DNA from: Liolophura sinensis
Taxonomy: Eukaryota > Mollusca > Polyplacophora > Chitonida > Chitonidae
DNA: 64,000 nucleotides
Assembly: GCF_032854445.1 (NCBI RefSeq)
Contig: NC_088295.1
Span: 53,303,249-53,367,248 of the forward strand
Reading direction: 5' to 3'
The first letter of the stretch is position 1. Every line of letters starts with the position of its first letter. Under the pieces are notes generated by a model. That model searched no databases. It was not told the DNA's origin and was given only the letters and a program-made list of their open reading frames with translations. Below, one piece after another: positions 10,519 through 22,767 of the stretch. Position numbers and translations under genes: made by a program.

Positions 10519-11376
10519 CTGAAAAGAAAATGTGTGACACACATACCTTCATTTAAATACACCAACATTTATAGATATACAAGTAGATAAAAGGTAAAAC
10601 ACATGTCACTGGCTTCTTGAGGTTGTCCGGAGCTCTACGACTGGAGTTGTGTGGGAAAAGTATTGTAAACTCCACAATATAAGGGCGTCAAAAACAACCT
10701 TAGCCCTTTGCAACAGACTGTGGTGGGGGAATATGCCAGTTTCAGCGGCTGACAGCAATTTACATTTCCATTTAGAGAAATGATAACACACCATGGATGC
10801 CGAAGCTTAGCAAGATGACGGATCTAATTCGAGTGAAGCGCGAGAGGCCCACTCCGGCAACACGCCAATGCACGAAAAGGTCACTCCGCCCAGACACCAA
10901 AGAGCGAGAGACAAACTCCGTCTCCACGCCCATTGCACGAGATGGTTGCCCTAAAGAAAGGCAATTGTCAACGTGAGGAACAAAGATGACCATTGCCTCC
11001 GTTGCCGTTGGGAACTAGGCTCGGCCCTCATGGGTCGAGGATCTTAACCGGTGGATATATGATCAGTGCGAACGCGGAGAGCGCAAGCACTTCTGGGAGC
11101 GCTGCCTCCGCGGCTACTCGCGGTCACGCAGCAGAAACGGGAGATCAGCATGATGGACTCATTCACTCGGGCGCGGTGTATGTGTTTATCTTAAGGCTGG
11201 TTGGTATATCTGCCAGATGTCCTGCTTTTTAAGTCACAGCCAGACAAACTTCATAAACCTTGGTAGTTACAAGGTTCTTCATTGCAGTGTCAAGCCTGTC
11301 ATCCTTAGAATTCATATTTAACCTTCGCGAGTGCCAGGTCCTTTCGCGAAAATCGCCATCTATGAAATTACTTATC
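10519..11376. other. No gene seen
   Basis: The 10790-11180 part is richer in G+C than its flanks and has short open stretches on both strands, but none has family character or splice context. It may be a decayed coding or mobile sequence. Confidence 0.35.
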
Positions 11377-11888
11377 TCATCCCAGTTTTGGCAAACACGT
11401 ATGCCTTGTATACTTTCTTAGTTCTTTGGTGGTTTTTGGTATCGTCGTTTTGGGAATTGGCCATGCAATTATTAACTTGGTATGTCCTGTTGTTGGTTGG
11501 CGGCTGGTATACGAATACCTGTTTCCATGCATAGACTGAGAATAAAGTCGGTCGGGGACGCCTTCGATCGTCATGTTGACCTTTGTTATTTTGTGATTGT
11601 AGAAGACTTCCGTGTCTCTTTGCCATGGCTTCCCATTGTGTGCAGGATCTTCGAAGAGCAGTACGATGTCCGTCATGCTGCGAGCTCTCACACTGAAGCT
11701 TACTTTCCATGACGCGTCGCTTTTGTCTCTGATGACCATGCGGTGGATCCGGTCTTACATGATAGCGAGCTTTCCTGCATCAGTTTGTGGGGTACCCTGG
11801 CAAAGTCTGTTTGGGTGATCATGTCGTACTCAAGACATATTTTCGATTGTATAGCTGGCTCCTGGGTCTTCCGTGGCCTGTCACACAT
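11377..11888 (-). pseudogene. Degenerate coding fragment of unknown origin
   Basis: A minus-strand frame at 11377-11739 includes VSFSVRARSMTDIVLLFED and KITKVNMTIEGVPDRLYSQ, with the alternating pattern of a beta-rich protein. The frame can be followed upstream to about 11888 only through a stop near 11750-11760. After about 11530 the sequence loses protein character. It resembles the broken structural-protein genes of large DNA transposons or integrated viruses, but I cannot assign a family. No intact product is encoded. Confidence 0.35.
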
Positions 11889-14487
11889 TCGCTAAATGTT
11901 ATCTCGTACTAGAGTCAGCCCCCAGACCCGCATGGTATCGGCATAAATGGTTCTTAAGCAGTTCCAAATCGAATGGTAGGTAGAAATGGTTCTTCGTCAC
12001 TTGTTCCCCAGTGGGAATATGATTGTATTTCTATTTGCAGTAGAGTGAGATGTGGCAGGGAGTGATGCCTAGAAATGCCTCACACCCACCCTGTGTGCAA
12101 GATTCGAGCAGATGCCCGTTCTACGAAACAGTCGCAACTGCGCTTGGCGCAATTTCCATAACAACGTACAATGATGTGTCACCATGGCAAATATGCCTGA
12201 GGCAGCATTGCGACAGGTTTGTAGAGCGGGCCCCTGGTAGATAGACGACTGCGCCTTGTGACCTAGCTACCCGAGCACGGACATAATCAACAGACGCACA
12301 GGTGCTCCATTGGTACCGTCAAGAACACCCACGTGTGGCGGGGTTGATGACGTTCGTAGTGAACGCGGGTTTGTCAGTTGGAGGACACCACAATGGAAAA
12401 GGACCGGGAAAATGTAGGCAGGGTGCCGATCAATGGCAGAGATTTTGGACGTCGCTAACGACAATGACGAGGAATTAGTTCGACACATTTACATCTACCA
12501 CATGTTATTCTGTCTACAGGAGCCACATGAAATATAATTTGCCTACAGGCTGCCCAACGCATCGACCTCAAACTGACCAAAAGCTTATTATCCGCCCATG
12601 CACCAGGCGGACAGCTCAACACCACTTTTTGGGGGGGGAGTTATTGGTCTTGACAAGAGACAACTATGAGTTCAAACTATAGAAGGCTTATGTGTGATGA
12701 ACTCAACGACACATCCCTGCTTTCCGCAAAGCACCTGATTGTCCTGGGCGATTTATTTATTTATTTATTTATCTATTTATTTATGTCATCTGCGTTTTAC
12801 GCCATATATACTGAAGAATAATTCATTTATTCGATGTCGGTCAGCATTATGGTACGATGAAACAGGGATGAACTGGGATGAATCCTGGGCGATGGTTCTC
12901 AGCATCAGTATGTACAGTCAGACACAAAATTCGACTTAGAACAAAATTTGATGAAATGAAACATGTGGACATATTTATTCGACCTGAAGACGTTTGGTTA
13001 CCCCCAATCAAAACAGAGCCGTCACTCATGCCAGATGTAGATTCGACCTAATGACAGATCGACAAATGGAAACATATAATCACAATACAACTACATGTCG
13101 TGTTGGTGCACTTTATAAATTCTCTCCTGCCAAAGAGGCCACGAAGTACTGCCGTGTTACTATTCACTTCAGTGATGTGCGTACGTATCCCTGTCCTGAA
13201 GCTGCCCTGAAAGAGCTAACTTGTGTTCTGAGCAATGTGGAGAATTTAGTCATCGCCAAACTGCCAGATGATCTACATTGTTGTTTATACATTTGAAGAA
13301 TTCATCAATGCATAAACAATGCAAACGTTTTACTTTTCTAAAGTTTTCCATGTATTATAATTAAAACATATACGATGATAAATACAAGAATAAACAACTT
13401 TTGTTATCGTATTTATAGCTTATATCATCCTTGGCCATTGCCTTCATTTGCAAAAACTTAAAATACTAGTATTTTTTACTTCATTAATTTCCCATCTCCA
13501 TGCGCTTTTTCAAAAACTGAATAAAACCATTTATCATAAATAAATTTTGTCCCTTTTCTGATTAAGCAAATAACACAGTGACACATATGCAAATGCAAGA
13601 CATTTCTGTCTCTGTATTATATCAACGAGCAAATAATTTTCGTAATAAAATCATTGACATAGATCCTATTCTGAAAAAGATATCACAGACAAACTTACAA
13701 TCGCTTTGTGCTAAAAAGGCCTTTAAACTAAAAAAAAATCTGAATACTGGATATTCCATGCATCGGACGCACGCTTTTAACAGTGACATTTATGCCTAGC
13801 TACATTTATAGATTTGACAGTTTGTATCGCAACCGTTTGTACTTCATGGAGTCCTACCCTCTTTAATACAAACAAACAGCGTTTATTGTGCCCTATGTAT
13901 AACGTGAAACCCCTCTGGGCGTCAAAAAGCTTAATTTTTGTATTAGCATGATGCCAATCAGTCTTTTTTCTTTAATATATATTGCAGTACAGAATTTTGA
14001 CAGACGTTTTACTAATGTAATGTAGCTCTAAGAAGATTAAAACGTTATTTGTATCGCTTTTTGTGTACTTACCTTGAATATCAGAAAAGTTATACAGTCG
14101 GCGGTTCGCGGTAGGCGGTAGGCGATTCAAAGGGACCAGTTATTACTTTTTTAAACTTTAACATTCAAATATGTCTTATCCTAAGAAATATACAACAAAA
14201 AAATTTACACAACATACACCTCTTTTGATCCTCTTTCACCTGACATCACAGCTGACACCATCCAACTCCAGGAGTTAAATATTAACCAAATTCAGTAGCC
14301 AGTGGTTAAAACTGATCATTACATTTCAATTTTGTGTAAAATTCTTTGGAATAAGTCTATATGCATGATAATTCAGCATGATCCCTTCAATCTGCTAATA
14401 ATAATACCATTCACTTATTACTGCAATGTCTTATATTTAAACATGTTAATATTATACCCTCCTCTATCAGCCATGACCGTGATGGTT
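11889..14487. other. No gene seen; microsatellite inside
   Basis: AT-rich intergenic-type sequence with short open frames that lack splice context or family motifs. It contains the ATTT microsatellite annotated separately. Confidence 0.45.
12750..12784. repeat. (ATTT)n microsatellite
   Basis: Eight or nine tandem TTTA units with one TCTA interruption. It may be the tail of a decayed SINE, since SINE tails in this window end in AAATAAAT, but no SINE body is recognisable beside it. Confidence 0.85.
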
Positions 14488-14712
14488 AGCTGCCAGAGCG
14501 GAGCAATGACCCAGGGTAGAACCTCTAACCAATGCGGTCGCTTTGAGTTCAAGTCCAGCTCCATATGTGGGAAGGTCTTACAGCAACCTGCGGATAACAG
14601 TGGCTTTCCCCCGGACTCTGTCCGGTTTCCTCCCTCCATAATTCTGGCCACCGTTGTATAAGTGAAATATTCTTGAGTATGCGGCGTAAAACTCCAATCA
14701 AATAAATAAATT
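14488..14712 (+). mobile_element. tRNA-derived SINE, family 1
   Basis: It shares with the complete copy at 43971-44243 the B-box-like GAGTTCAAGTCC, the phrase CAGCAACCTGCGGAT, a central CCATAATTCTGGCC, and the 3' block ending AAACTCCAATCAAATAAAT. The tRNA-like head is diverged. Transcription would be by RNA polymerase III from the A and B boxes. Confidence 0.85.
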
Positions 14713-14878
14713 CAGCCATACATCTTAGCCATTAAATCTCTCCAAAGCTTTCGGTTAACCACAATGGCGTTTTTCAGCAGTCATCAGTAAACCGAGGATA
14801 GCCATTGTCTGTTGCATCGGTATCTGCGAGTTGTGAAATGAGTCGTTTTTAATTTACGATACAGAATGTCAGTAATAC

Positions 14879-15090
14879 AGCTAATGTAACAGTATTATCG
14901 TTAATAGCGAATATAGCACAGATTCTAGAGCTGAAAGTTGGCTGAGGACCACTGTGGGTTTTGAACGAGCAACCTCAAAGGCAGACACTATAACGCCAAT
15001 AACACATGTGAACGGTCTAGAGCACTCGACCAACAGGCCTTCCACAAAAATAGGCGGTAGTTGACCGGTGGTAGACTGTACATCGAACAT
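14879..15090 (-). repeat. tRNA-like repeat, family 4, copy 1
   Basis: Begins TAACAGTATTATCGTTAATAG and holds GGGTTTTGAACGAGCAACCTC, which reads as a tRNA T-arm/B-box region on the minus strand. The block recurs at 15179-15345 with similar order and spacing, so it is a repeat and not an isolated tRNA. Confidence 0.6.
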
Positions 15091-15178
15091 GCATTACCCC
15101 TCTGATGATCACAAATGACATCACTCCCTTAGGTGAATATATCAGACAGGTATAGATGTCATTTTAGAAAGTGGATTA

Positions 15179-15345
15179 AGTAACGGTATTATCGTTAATA
15201 GGGATTAACACTTTCTGAGTATAGCCCAGATTCCAATGGTGAAATTTGGCTGACCCCTGCGGGTTTCGAACCAGCGACCTCAGAGTCAGGCACCATATCG
15301 CCAGCAATAATAATCGCTAGAGTATCGCCGAGTGTGTTGTTACTT
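15179..15345 (-). repeat. tRNA-like repeat, family 4, copy 2
   Basis: Matches copy 1 from TAACGGTATTATCGTTAATAG through GGGTTTCGAACCAGCGACCTC and a shared CACCATATCGCC/CACTATAACGCC segment. GGTTCGAAACC on the minus strand is a good B box. No full tRNA cloverleaf was found. Confidence 0.6.
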
Positions 15346-15667
15346 TTCTGCTGACTTGTGTCATCAGTTAATCCTGTTTTTTCTTATCTCACTGTGGTTT
15401 ATTCGAAACATTCCATAATAAATGCATTAATATCATACTTAATTCCAGCTATACTTCTTATGGCTCTCAAATCACGAGCATGCGTTCCCTTTTCATAAGC
15501 TTTTGTGTTTTAAATATGGTTCGCTAGAAAAGGCGGATCAATTACTTGGTGCGCGATCGGAAAATTCAATGAAATTAAGTGAACTCATAAGCTTAGCTTT
15601 ATAGTTTTCAGAACCATAATAACGTAATCTATTACATCCCTACCGTTGGTTGTAAAATGTTAATATT

Positions 15668-15762
15668 CCGTCCACCAATGCGGTCGTTGTGAGTTCAAAT
15701 CCAGCTCATGATGGTTTCCTCTCCAACCGTGCGTGGAAAGGTGTGCCAGCAACCTGCGAATG
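15668..15762 (+). mobile_element. SINE family 1, fragment
   Basis: Only the middle survives: CCAATGCGGTCG, GTGAGTTCAAATCCAGCTC and CAGCAACCTGCG. The 3' half is absent, so this is a truncated copy. Confidence 0.8.
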
Positions 15763-17282
15763 GAATTTTTAAAAATTCAAAATTTTCGAATTTTACATGC
15801 ATATTTTATGTGTTGTCGGAATTAAATTATTATCCTGGATGCCCTTTGAATTTTTAAGAAACTTATTTTTATTATGCTGATCATTGCACATCCTTTCTAT
15901 CCTGTGTGAATGCCGCTTTGATCCTCGATCATTCATTCTGTCCCTTGTGAATGTCGCATTGAACGTGGATCATTCCTTTGTGTTAAAAGTGAACAGAGAT
16001 ACGACAATCTCTGTTGAATTTAGAGTAAAACTACCAAGATTACACCCCTCATCTGTAACTTTTGATGCTCAAAGAAGTGAAGACCTGCATGAATACGCCC
16101 TGGTTCATTCTCGCACTCCTGATCCGTCCTGTGACCTCCACGCGTCGTTGACTTCTGCTTTCCATTTTTGGAACAGTTAAAGCTATTTTTAGAATGTTTG
16201 TGGTTTAGGTAATCCCTTACATCAGACATGAGGTAAGACATTACATCACAGATGAAGTAATCGGCCGGCCAACAGACCGTGACCTCGCATTTATGCGTGG
16301 TATAAAAGAGCCCGATCTTGAATGAAATGGCGACAACCTAGGAACCTCTCGAGGATGACGGATCAGCCAGGGCTTCACACAGCAGCATTCAGCAGGTAAG
16401 ACCATGTGACATAAACATAAATCAGAGGATGACTGAGCCAATCAACACCCAGCTATGTGCTACAAGTGGCGTTAAAATCTTGTATAGGCCAGAAGAACAC
16501 TGGTTTATCTAATAGTTGTGCGCAGGTTTGTCATCAGTCCCTGTGCAGCACACATTTGTGTAGAAGGCTCTGCCAGATGTCTCAGTGGCTGAACCTCAAA
16601 GCTGCAGGCCCACAGCCTTCTGGAGTTAGCCCACGCTAAGCTGGATGGCCCACTTTAGCTGAGCTGTCTGGGATCAGCATTGATGAATAACATCGTTAGT
16701 ATTGTTGGAACGTAACAGTTTACTGTTTTCGATGTTTATAAGTCGCTATAGACATCCAAATGCCGCCACTAACCAAACTTGAACACAAGTCCGTTGCACT
16801 ATATATACTGACTGTATACAATAAGCAACCCAGCTGCCCCTCAAGCAAGAGCGATTGTTTCGTATAACGATTAGCGTTGTGTGTACACAACCTCCACGCA
16901 GCGTGCATTCTTAATTAAGTTTATACTGTACATGTATAAATGTGGTCACCACTTGTAGTGTGTCTTACACTTTAGTGTAACAAGATGTGCGAGTGCTTTT
17001 GCAACGGAAGCCGAGTGTAGTATCATCGAATCGTATGTAGTTTCGTGCCCAAATCCTTGCAAACAGACACGCTTTTTTCAAGCTGTGGTCTTAAGAAAAT
17101 CCGTTATCAGCAGAGTTAAAATGCACATTTACATTTACCATATCATTGTTAATCATTGTGGATTTAAAACGAAATCATTGAGTGTTGCTTTAACTGATGA
17201 CAAGCCTGCAGCTTTGTCCAAGTACCTGTCAATTGGCAGAAGAGTTTCTGTGCTAGTACCTCTGCTGAAGCCCTTTATTCAT
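15763..17282. other. No confirmed gene
   Basis: AT-rich sequence with short frames of no recognised family. A possible core promoter with a downstream donor is annotated at 16301-16395. Confidence 0.4.
16301..16395 (+). promoter_or_regulatory. Possible TATA promoter and first exon end
   Basis: TATAAAAGAG at 16301-16310 is followed about 85 bp later by CAGCAG|GTAAGACC, a strong 5' splice site. This is the layout of a short non-coding first exon, but no downstream exon could be tied to it. It may be chance. Confidence 0.22.
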
Positions 17283-17540
17283 TTTTTTATTTATTTATTT
17301 GATTGGTGTTTTGCGCCGTACTCAAGAATATTTCACTTATACGACGGTGGCCAGCATTATGGTGGGTGGAAAGCGAGCAGAGCCCGGGGGAAACCTACCA
17401 CCATCCGCAGGTTGCTGGAAGACCTTCCCACTTACGGCCGGAGAGGAAGCCAGCAAGAGCTGGACGAACTCACAGCGACCGCATTGGTGAAAGACTCATT
17501 ACGCTGCCCTAGCACGCTAACCAACTAAGCCACGAAGCAT
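17283..17540 (-). mobile_element. SINE family 1, near full length
   Basis: Minus-strand copy: at the left is the AAATAAATAAA tail, then the 3' block (CACTTATACGACGG on the plus strand), the central CAGCATTATGGTGGG, the reverse of the B box (GAACTCACAG), and the tRNA-like head to about 17540. Confidence 0.9.
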
Positions 17541-17541
17541 A

Positions 17542-17561
17542 CCCCCCCCCCCCCCCCCCCC
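17542..17561. repeat. Poly-C tract (20 C)
   Basis: An uninterrupted run of about 20 C directly at the 5' edge of the SINE at 17283-17540. Such runs are length-variable and error-prone in assemblies. Confidence 0.9.
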
Positions 17562-18234
17562 TTTATTCATAGGCCCAAATCATCGTCCATCCACCTTGAC
17601 GCTATGGTCCCTTCCCTTTCACAAGTAGCACTAAGCACACACCCACAGGAACAGGACCAAACAATGGCTTAATGGGTCGCACCAGTAAAGAGCGCATGTA
17701 TTCACTGCATGAATGTTTTTGGGCAGAAAACATTTCCCACTGTTCGTTGTGGAAAGACACTAGTACCCTTCAGGGATGACATTTTGCCTTTTTTTATTTT
17801 GATTGTACATTTTCTTATCTTTCCTCTCACTTTACCAAATAAACGAAATTCCAAATGTATAAATACCCTTAATTTGACCAAATGTATATTTTGAACAATA
17901 GTCGTGTTCTCTTAGTTATCACTGATTAGCGGATTAAATCATGACGGAGAATTACCTACTGTGAACACACACTCCTATGCTAAATGTTTATTAACTCTTG
18001 CTAGTGTTTGTCTATAGATGGTTTGCAATAGCAGCCGTCTTTGAGGTAAGCTTGTGTTTATTGCCCAGTGTATGCTCTTACCAGCCAAGGGCCTCTGCCC
18101 AACTTGTGACACCTCTAATAACAGACAACCAGTAGGCCATACTCAATCTTACTTCAAAGGTGGCTGTCATTGCAAACAACGTGTAAATTACAGCATTGTG
18201 GATCTTTCAGGATCCACGTTAACAAACACATCAT

Positions 18235-19725
18235 TAAAGGATTCCTGATTTAGCTACTTGTTTTAATTATAAAGATTATAAATTGTTTAAACAGAATGTT
18301 ACCGGGCAAGCCTCTGAGAAACGTAATTATGACTTTAAATCCATGATAAACAATAAATTTACTACCCTTGCTGATCTCCACCCGGCCGCTCGGTACAGCT
18401 CAGCGGGTGACGTCATACATGACCAACCCAAGTCTAACTGGCCTAAATAACCTGGGAATTTGGATCAAAACAACATCATTTTCGAGATGGATTCTAGCTT
18501 CACAGAAGCAAATATACTGTTGTATCAATTTGAACCCATAATGGATGACGTTGAAGTTCCGATTTATGACACTGACATCTCCGGTCAGACTTTACATTCC
18601 GAGTTTTCAGACGCTGGATTTCATTATTGCCAAGCAATTGCAGCCGTGCTGGCAATGTAGGTTGGTATTGAGGCTATGACTTTATCCTGTGTTACACCGT
18701 AAACCTACATTTCGTCTGTACATCAGATTTAATATTTACTATTCTTTCCTTCACTCAGCTTCACAAATAAATATTTCATCATTCATACCCGTATGCGATG
18801 ACAACTACCGGAACATGTTATTGCCGGCATTCGGAATAACATACGCCAGCGTGCATTAGGGGGCTATAGTCGTGTAACAATAAAAATTCATGTGCAATGT
18901 GGACGTTACTGTACAGAGATTTGCTATCTATCAGTTTTCAGCTCATTAAATAGTATTTTATAACTACTGTGTATAGGTGTCGTTCTGGAAATTGCCTAGA
19001 GATACCAACGGAATTGGAAAGTGTGTTGTGTAGGAAGTTAGCGAGGTTGACAGAAAAGCCTTGGAGGAAGGCCAGTTATCGTGTATGTCAACAATGGGGG
19101 GTTTCGGGCACATTGTCTGATTAAAGACGCCCTGGGTTGTGTCTGTCACCAGGGTGACTACGGTGGGTATCCTTCAGGTTTTAGTCGACTGTGGCCCCCA
19201 TAGTAGCCAAATCTTTCGAGTTCACCAGTATTCCTGTCGTAGATTTTTTTTGGAAAATGGCGAGAACAGATACGGCTGTGTTTGGTGGGTGTAAAACCCA
19301 TCCGTCTTGTGCTGTCAATCCACGCTTTTCTGAGGGCCAAATCGTCTGAAAACTTGAGAAAAAAAACTTGAAAACAACAAACTCCAGGTTTCTTCGACGA
19401 CCTGTTTTTCCAAACGTATGCAGAATAGCGAAGCATTTCGTGGAGAAATTCAATATGCTTGTTGTCACTTTTATGACTCTGTTAACCTTGAACTAAATGG
19501 CGCAGCTCTGACAACTTGTGAAGGTTGGATTTGTATGACGTCATTTGGCGGAGACTACCGAGTGTTGGCGGAAAAAATGCATAAACCCAGCCTGGTTATC
19601 TACTGATTTTAATGCGTTATTACTCAGATAGATGTACCTTTTTTCAATATTTGTGTACACTTACTATAACAATATACACAAGGGTAGCTAATTATGAATA
19701 AATAACCAATCTGAACACTAAACCT
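18235..19725. repeat. Dispersed repeat, copy 1 (carries a THAP remnant)
   Basis: Several blocks match 26497-27535 in the same order: TTTAATTATAAAGATTATAA, a GACTTTAAATCCA block, a frame with EVPIYDTDIS, then near the end AGCCTGGTTATCTA and GGGTAGCTAATTATGAATA. This copy is about 1.5 kb against about 1.04 kb for the other, which lacks the THAP segment. It may be a non-autonomous or decayed DNA transposon, or a segmental duplication. Confidence 0.7.
19158..19345 (-). pseudogene. THAP-type zinc-finger remnant
   Basis: The minus-strand frame includes LALRKAWIDSTRRMGFTP followed by SRICSRHFPKKIYD and HSRLKPEGYPP. This matches the second half of the THAP C2CH DNA-binding domain: W, the C-S-x-HF pair, and an R-LK-x-x-P end. 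The first half with the C-x2-4-C pair is absent, perhaps on a preceding exon, since a TTTTTTCTCAAG/TTTTCAG acceptor lies just before 19345. The frame stops soon after the domain. THAP domains occur in P-element-type transposases and host factors. Confidence 0.6.
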
Positions 19726-22663
19726 TAAATCAACCCACTGGGTGTGCGTTACGTCTTGTGTAAAAACGCCCTTCTACGTCCTTAACAATGAGCTACTCCC
19801 TAGGCGCTTTCAATCCATCCCAAGGAGGAGTTAGCTTTTTAGCCAAATGGATGGTTTAATGCTAGTGTATGAGTTAAAGGCCACTGGAGGAGGCAGAATT
19901 CACATTATAAAGTGAAGGAGTGACAGAGGACAAGCATAACAGCAGAATCAAATTGAATATATGCTTTTATTTTGTCAACATTACCAAAGTCTGAACATTC
20001 TACACATCAAGCATTACGAATGAATTGTACCATTTCGGTACATACTGATGGAGTGCTGGTATAAATCAAATTATACCATCAGAATTATTATTACATTCTC
20101 AAACAATCTGGGCCTACCTTATGGCATTAAAAGAAACTAGTTTATGCAGGAAACATCACTGCTCTTTGTTTTCCACAGGAAGCTCTGAACACTATCCAAA
20201 GGTTGAAGTTCTGAAATCGGTAGCTTTTTCAGAGAAAGTATTGGCCACCATGATACCGATGTGCACACAGACTGGGTGAGCTGTAACTCAACCTGTCCAC
20301 ACCAAACCGATACTACTGACAGTTGTCACTTCTTACCCTCTTCTAGTGGAGACACCTCAATACTGTTAATCAGTATCATGGTCTGTGGTATCTGTAATAC
20401 TGAAACACACAAGATGGCAGGCCTCTTTATGTTATTGTTCACACGAAGATATATTAACTTGACAAAGGTTTTTATTTTGCACAATGTCATTTAATTTATA
20501 GCATCAAATTGTAGAATTGAACCCAACTGTAATTTGTGACATCATTTTTTACAATTGAATTTTCTAATGTTGTGAAATTCAGTTTTTCCTATTTACTTTT
20601 GAACAGATTATGCTTTTGGTTTCAACACTTTTAGCATCACAAGTCCATATCAAGATCATGGTTCCATGTATTAAATCTCAGTACAGATATCACATATGAT
20701 ACGTATATCACATATGTCAAGTCTATCATACAGCCTCAATGGAACACTACTGTAGACACCAGATATGACACCTCATTCTGTTATCTTTCACAGGTATAAC
20801 CCATACTTGGCCTATCCCTTTATATATAGTACATATACCATGCATGCAAATAACCACACTAAAACTAATGATTTAATGTTTGGCATGACCCATGTCAGGA
20901 CAGAAACCTAAACATCAGCGTCCAATGGAGGCCATCTAACCACCAGACTTAGAAAACATGGGAATCTGTCTTAACTGGTAAAAGTTTTAGTTATGAATTT
21001 TTGTCAAATGACCTAATAAAGAAGTGACTGAATGTTCTTGGAAATTAAAGCAAGTTCCTCACTTCCATTACTCACTTAAAAACGCAACAGCAATGTGCAT
21101 TTGATGTTAAACAATTTGATGTAAAAAAAAAGGTCCTGTTGAGCAAGGAAACTAACTTATCTCCCCTTCATATAACTAATCACATCACTTCTTCTAAATT
21201 ATTAATCAAAAAAATGAAATCAACATCATAAACATTTTATGTTGCATTTTGTTGTGTCCTCATTTGCAAACTAGGATTACAGGTTTCGTACAGATATGTG
21301 AAAATGAAATTGAAGGAGTTTTCTAGGAGTATTTTGTCATTTTCAAGGCTAGTTTAAACATACCATGGTGCAAATCATAGACTTGATTTTAAGTCTGAAT
21401 TACAGATGCTTTAATTTGCATGCATGTATATTAAATAGTACGCTTGCTTTTGCAAGAAACATCTGCCCTTCATCTCTGTAATGCAACACATTCTTTGACC
21501 CGGCCTTGGCTCAGTCAAAAAAAAAAGTCACTTTAGCCACTCATCAGATTTTGTAGTAAATATTATTTTTCTTTAGCCATACTTCCTTAGCGCCCCTGAC
21601 TCTTGTAGGTCTCCTTCTGTGGTTCGTTTTTATCTGCCTTGGTGTAGCTGCTAGAATCAGTTTGGTCTCTTCCAGCTATATCTGGAGTTTATCAAATGTT
21701 ACACTTAGAACAATTGCCCTCAAAATAATGGACCAATGCTTAGCAGCATGTTTTTGTTTTTTGAGAAAAAAAATCAATCCTTTTTTCCACCTGTCTGTAG
21801 GATCCTAGTAAAATGTAATTTCCTCTATAAGAAAAATTTGTTACGAAATTAATTTGTACATTCAGTTAATTTAAATGCAACATTATGATCAGTACATTGG
21901 AATGACACAGTCTGACAGGGGAAAACCTGAGAGCATACACATTTATCTAATGGCACATATTCTGAAACATTTAATTTACTTCGGATCCCCCCAAAAAATA
22001 GTTTATTAAGTGGAAAGGTTTAAATTTTTCATAGGAGGTAACTTCATTTACAGGTGTCAGCTTGATTATTTCCCATGATATTTTTTTTTTTTTTTACAAC
22101 TGGCGATTTAACAAAAATGATTTCAAGTGTTATTTAATGTAAGTCAACTTGCAACAAAGCTGAACTCCCTTTGCAGATTTCCGTCAAGTAATCGCCATAC
22201 AACTGTGTTGTTGTTGTTTCGCCGAAATAACCGTTTGAAATAAAAGTAAGTGGATTATTTTCATAAGAAAAATTGCGAAAATGTGCTAAAAAAACTCTGA
22301 AAACTCTCATGGTAGATTTTGTACAACTTTTGGTTTTTGTCTTAAGTAAATTGTTGCCAAAAACAGTCGCATTTTTTCCCAAAATTGTTCTAAATGTTGA
22401 CAATGGCAAAGTGCGAGGGGAAGCCCTGATTATGGAAGAATTATCAGCGAGCTCCCAATATACAGACTCGGCGGTCAGCAGATAACATTTAAGTTCGGGA
22501 CAAACATTTTCAAGGAGTTTCCAGGAGTATTTGACTCTTTTAAGGACTTTCAAGTACCTAAAAGGAATATACATTATACTGACAGACATACTTATACTAC
22601 AATCTACATTCTAACCTAAATTAGGTGCCATACAGGAAGAATGATCAACAAATTGGAACTTAC
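19726..22663. other. No coding sequence proven; possible MRPL21 3' region
   Basis: AT-rich. Read on the minus strand it lies downstream of MRPL21, and an AATAAA on that strand at about 19965 could end its transcript. The missing last coding exon of MRPL21 should lie here, but I could not identify it. A 151-codon minus-strand frame (22134-22589) has no family character. Confidence 0.35.
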
Positions 22664-22767
22664 GTTTAAACTTGCGATGTCCTTTCCGGCGGATGTAGTG
22701 AAAGCGCACCTTCGGTACCGCTAGGGTCTTTTCTATCACTGTACCTTCAACTTTCACAACTTCACGG
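22664..22767 (-). CDS. MRPL21: MRPL21 exon 6
   Basis: Acceptor TTTTTCAACAG, donor AAAC|GTAAGT, 104 bp. It encodes REVVKVEGTVIEKTLAVPK and the basic HYIRRKGHRKFK end of the L21 fold. Confidence 0.9.

Noticed and set aside
21590-21720. Possible last MRPL21 exon on the minus strand
   Set aside because: A frame of about 30 residues follows a weak acceptor, but it does not match the L21 C-terminus and its phase was not convincing.
22134-22589. A 151-codon minus-strand frame
   Set aside because: No recognised domain, AT-rich composition, and part of it resembles a short motif repeated near 21310-21340, so it is more likely repeat-derived.
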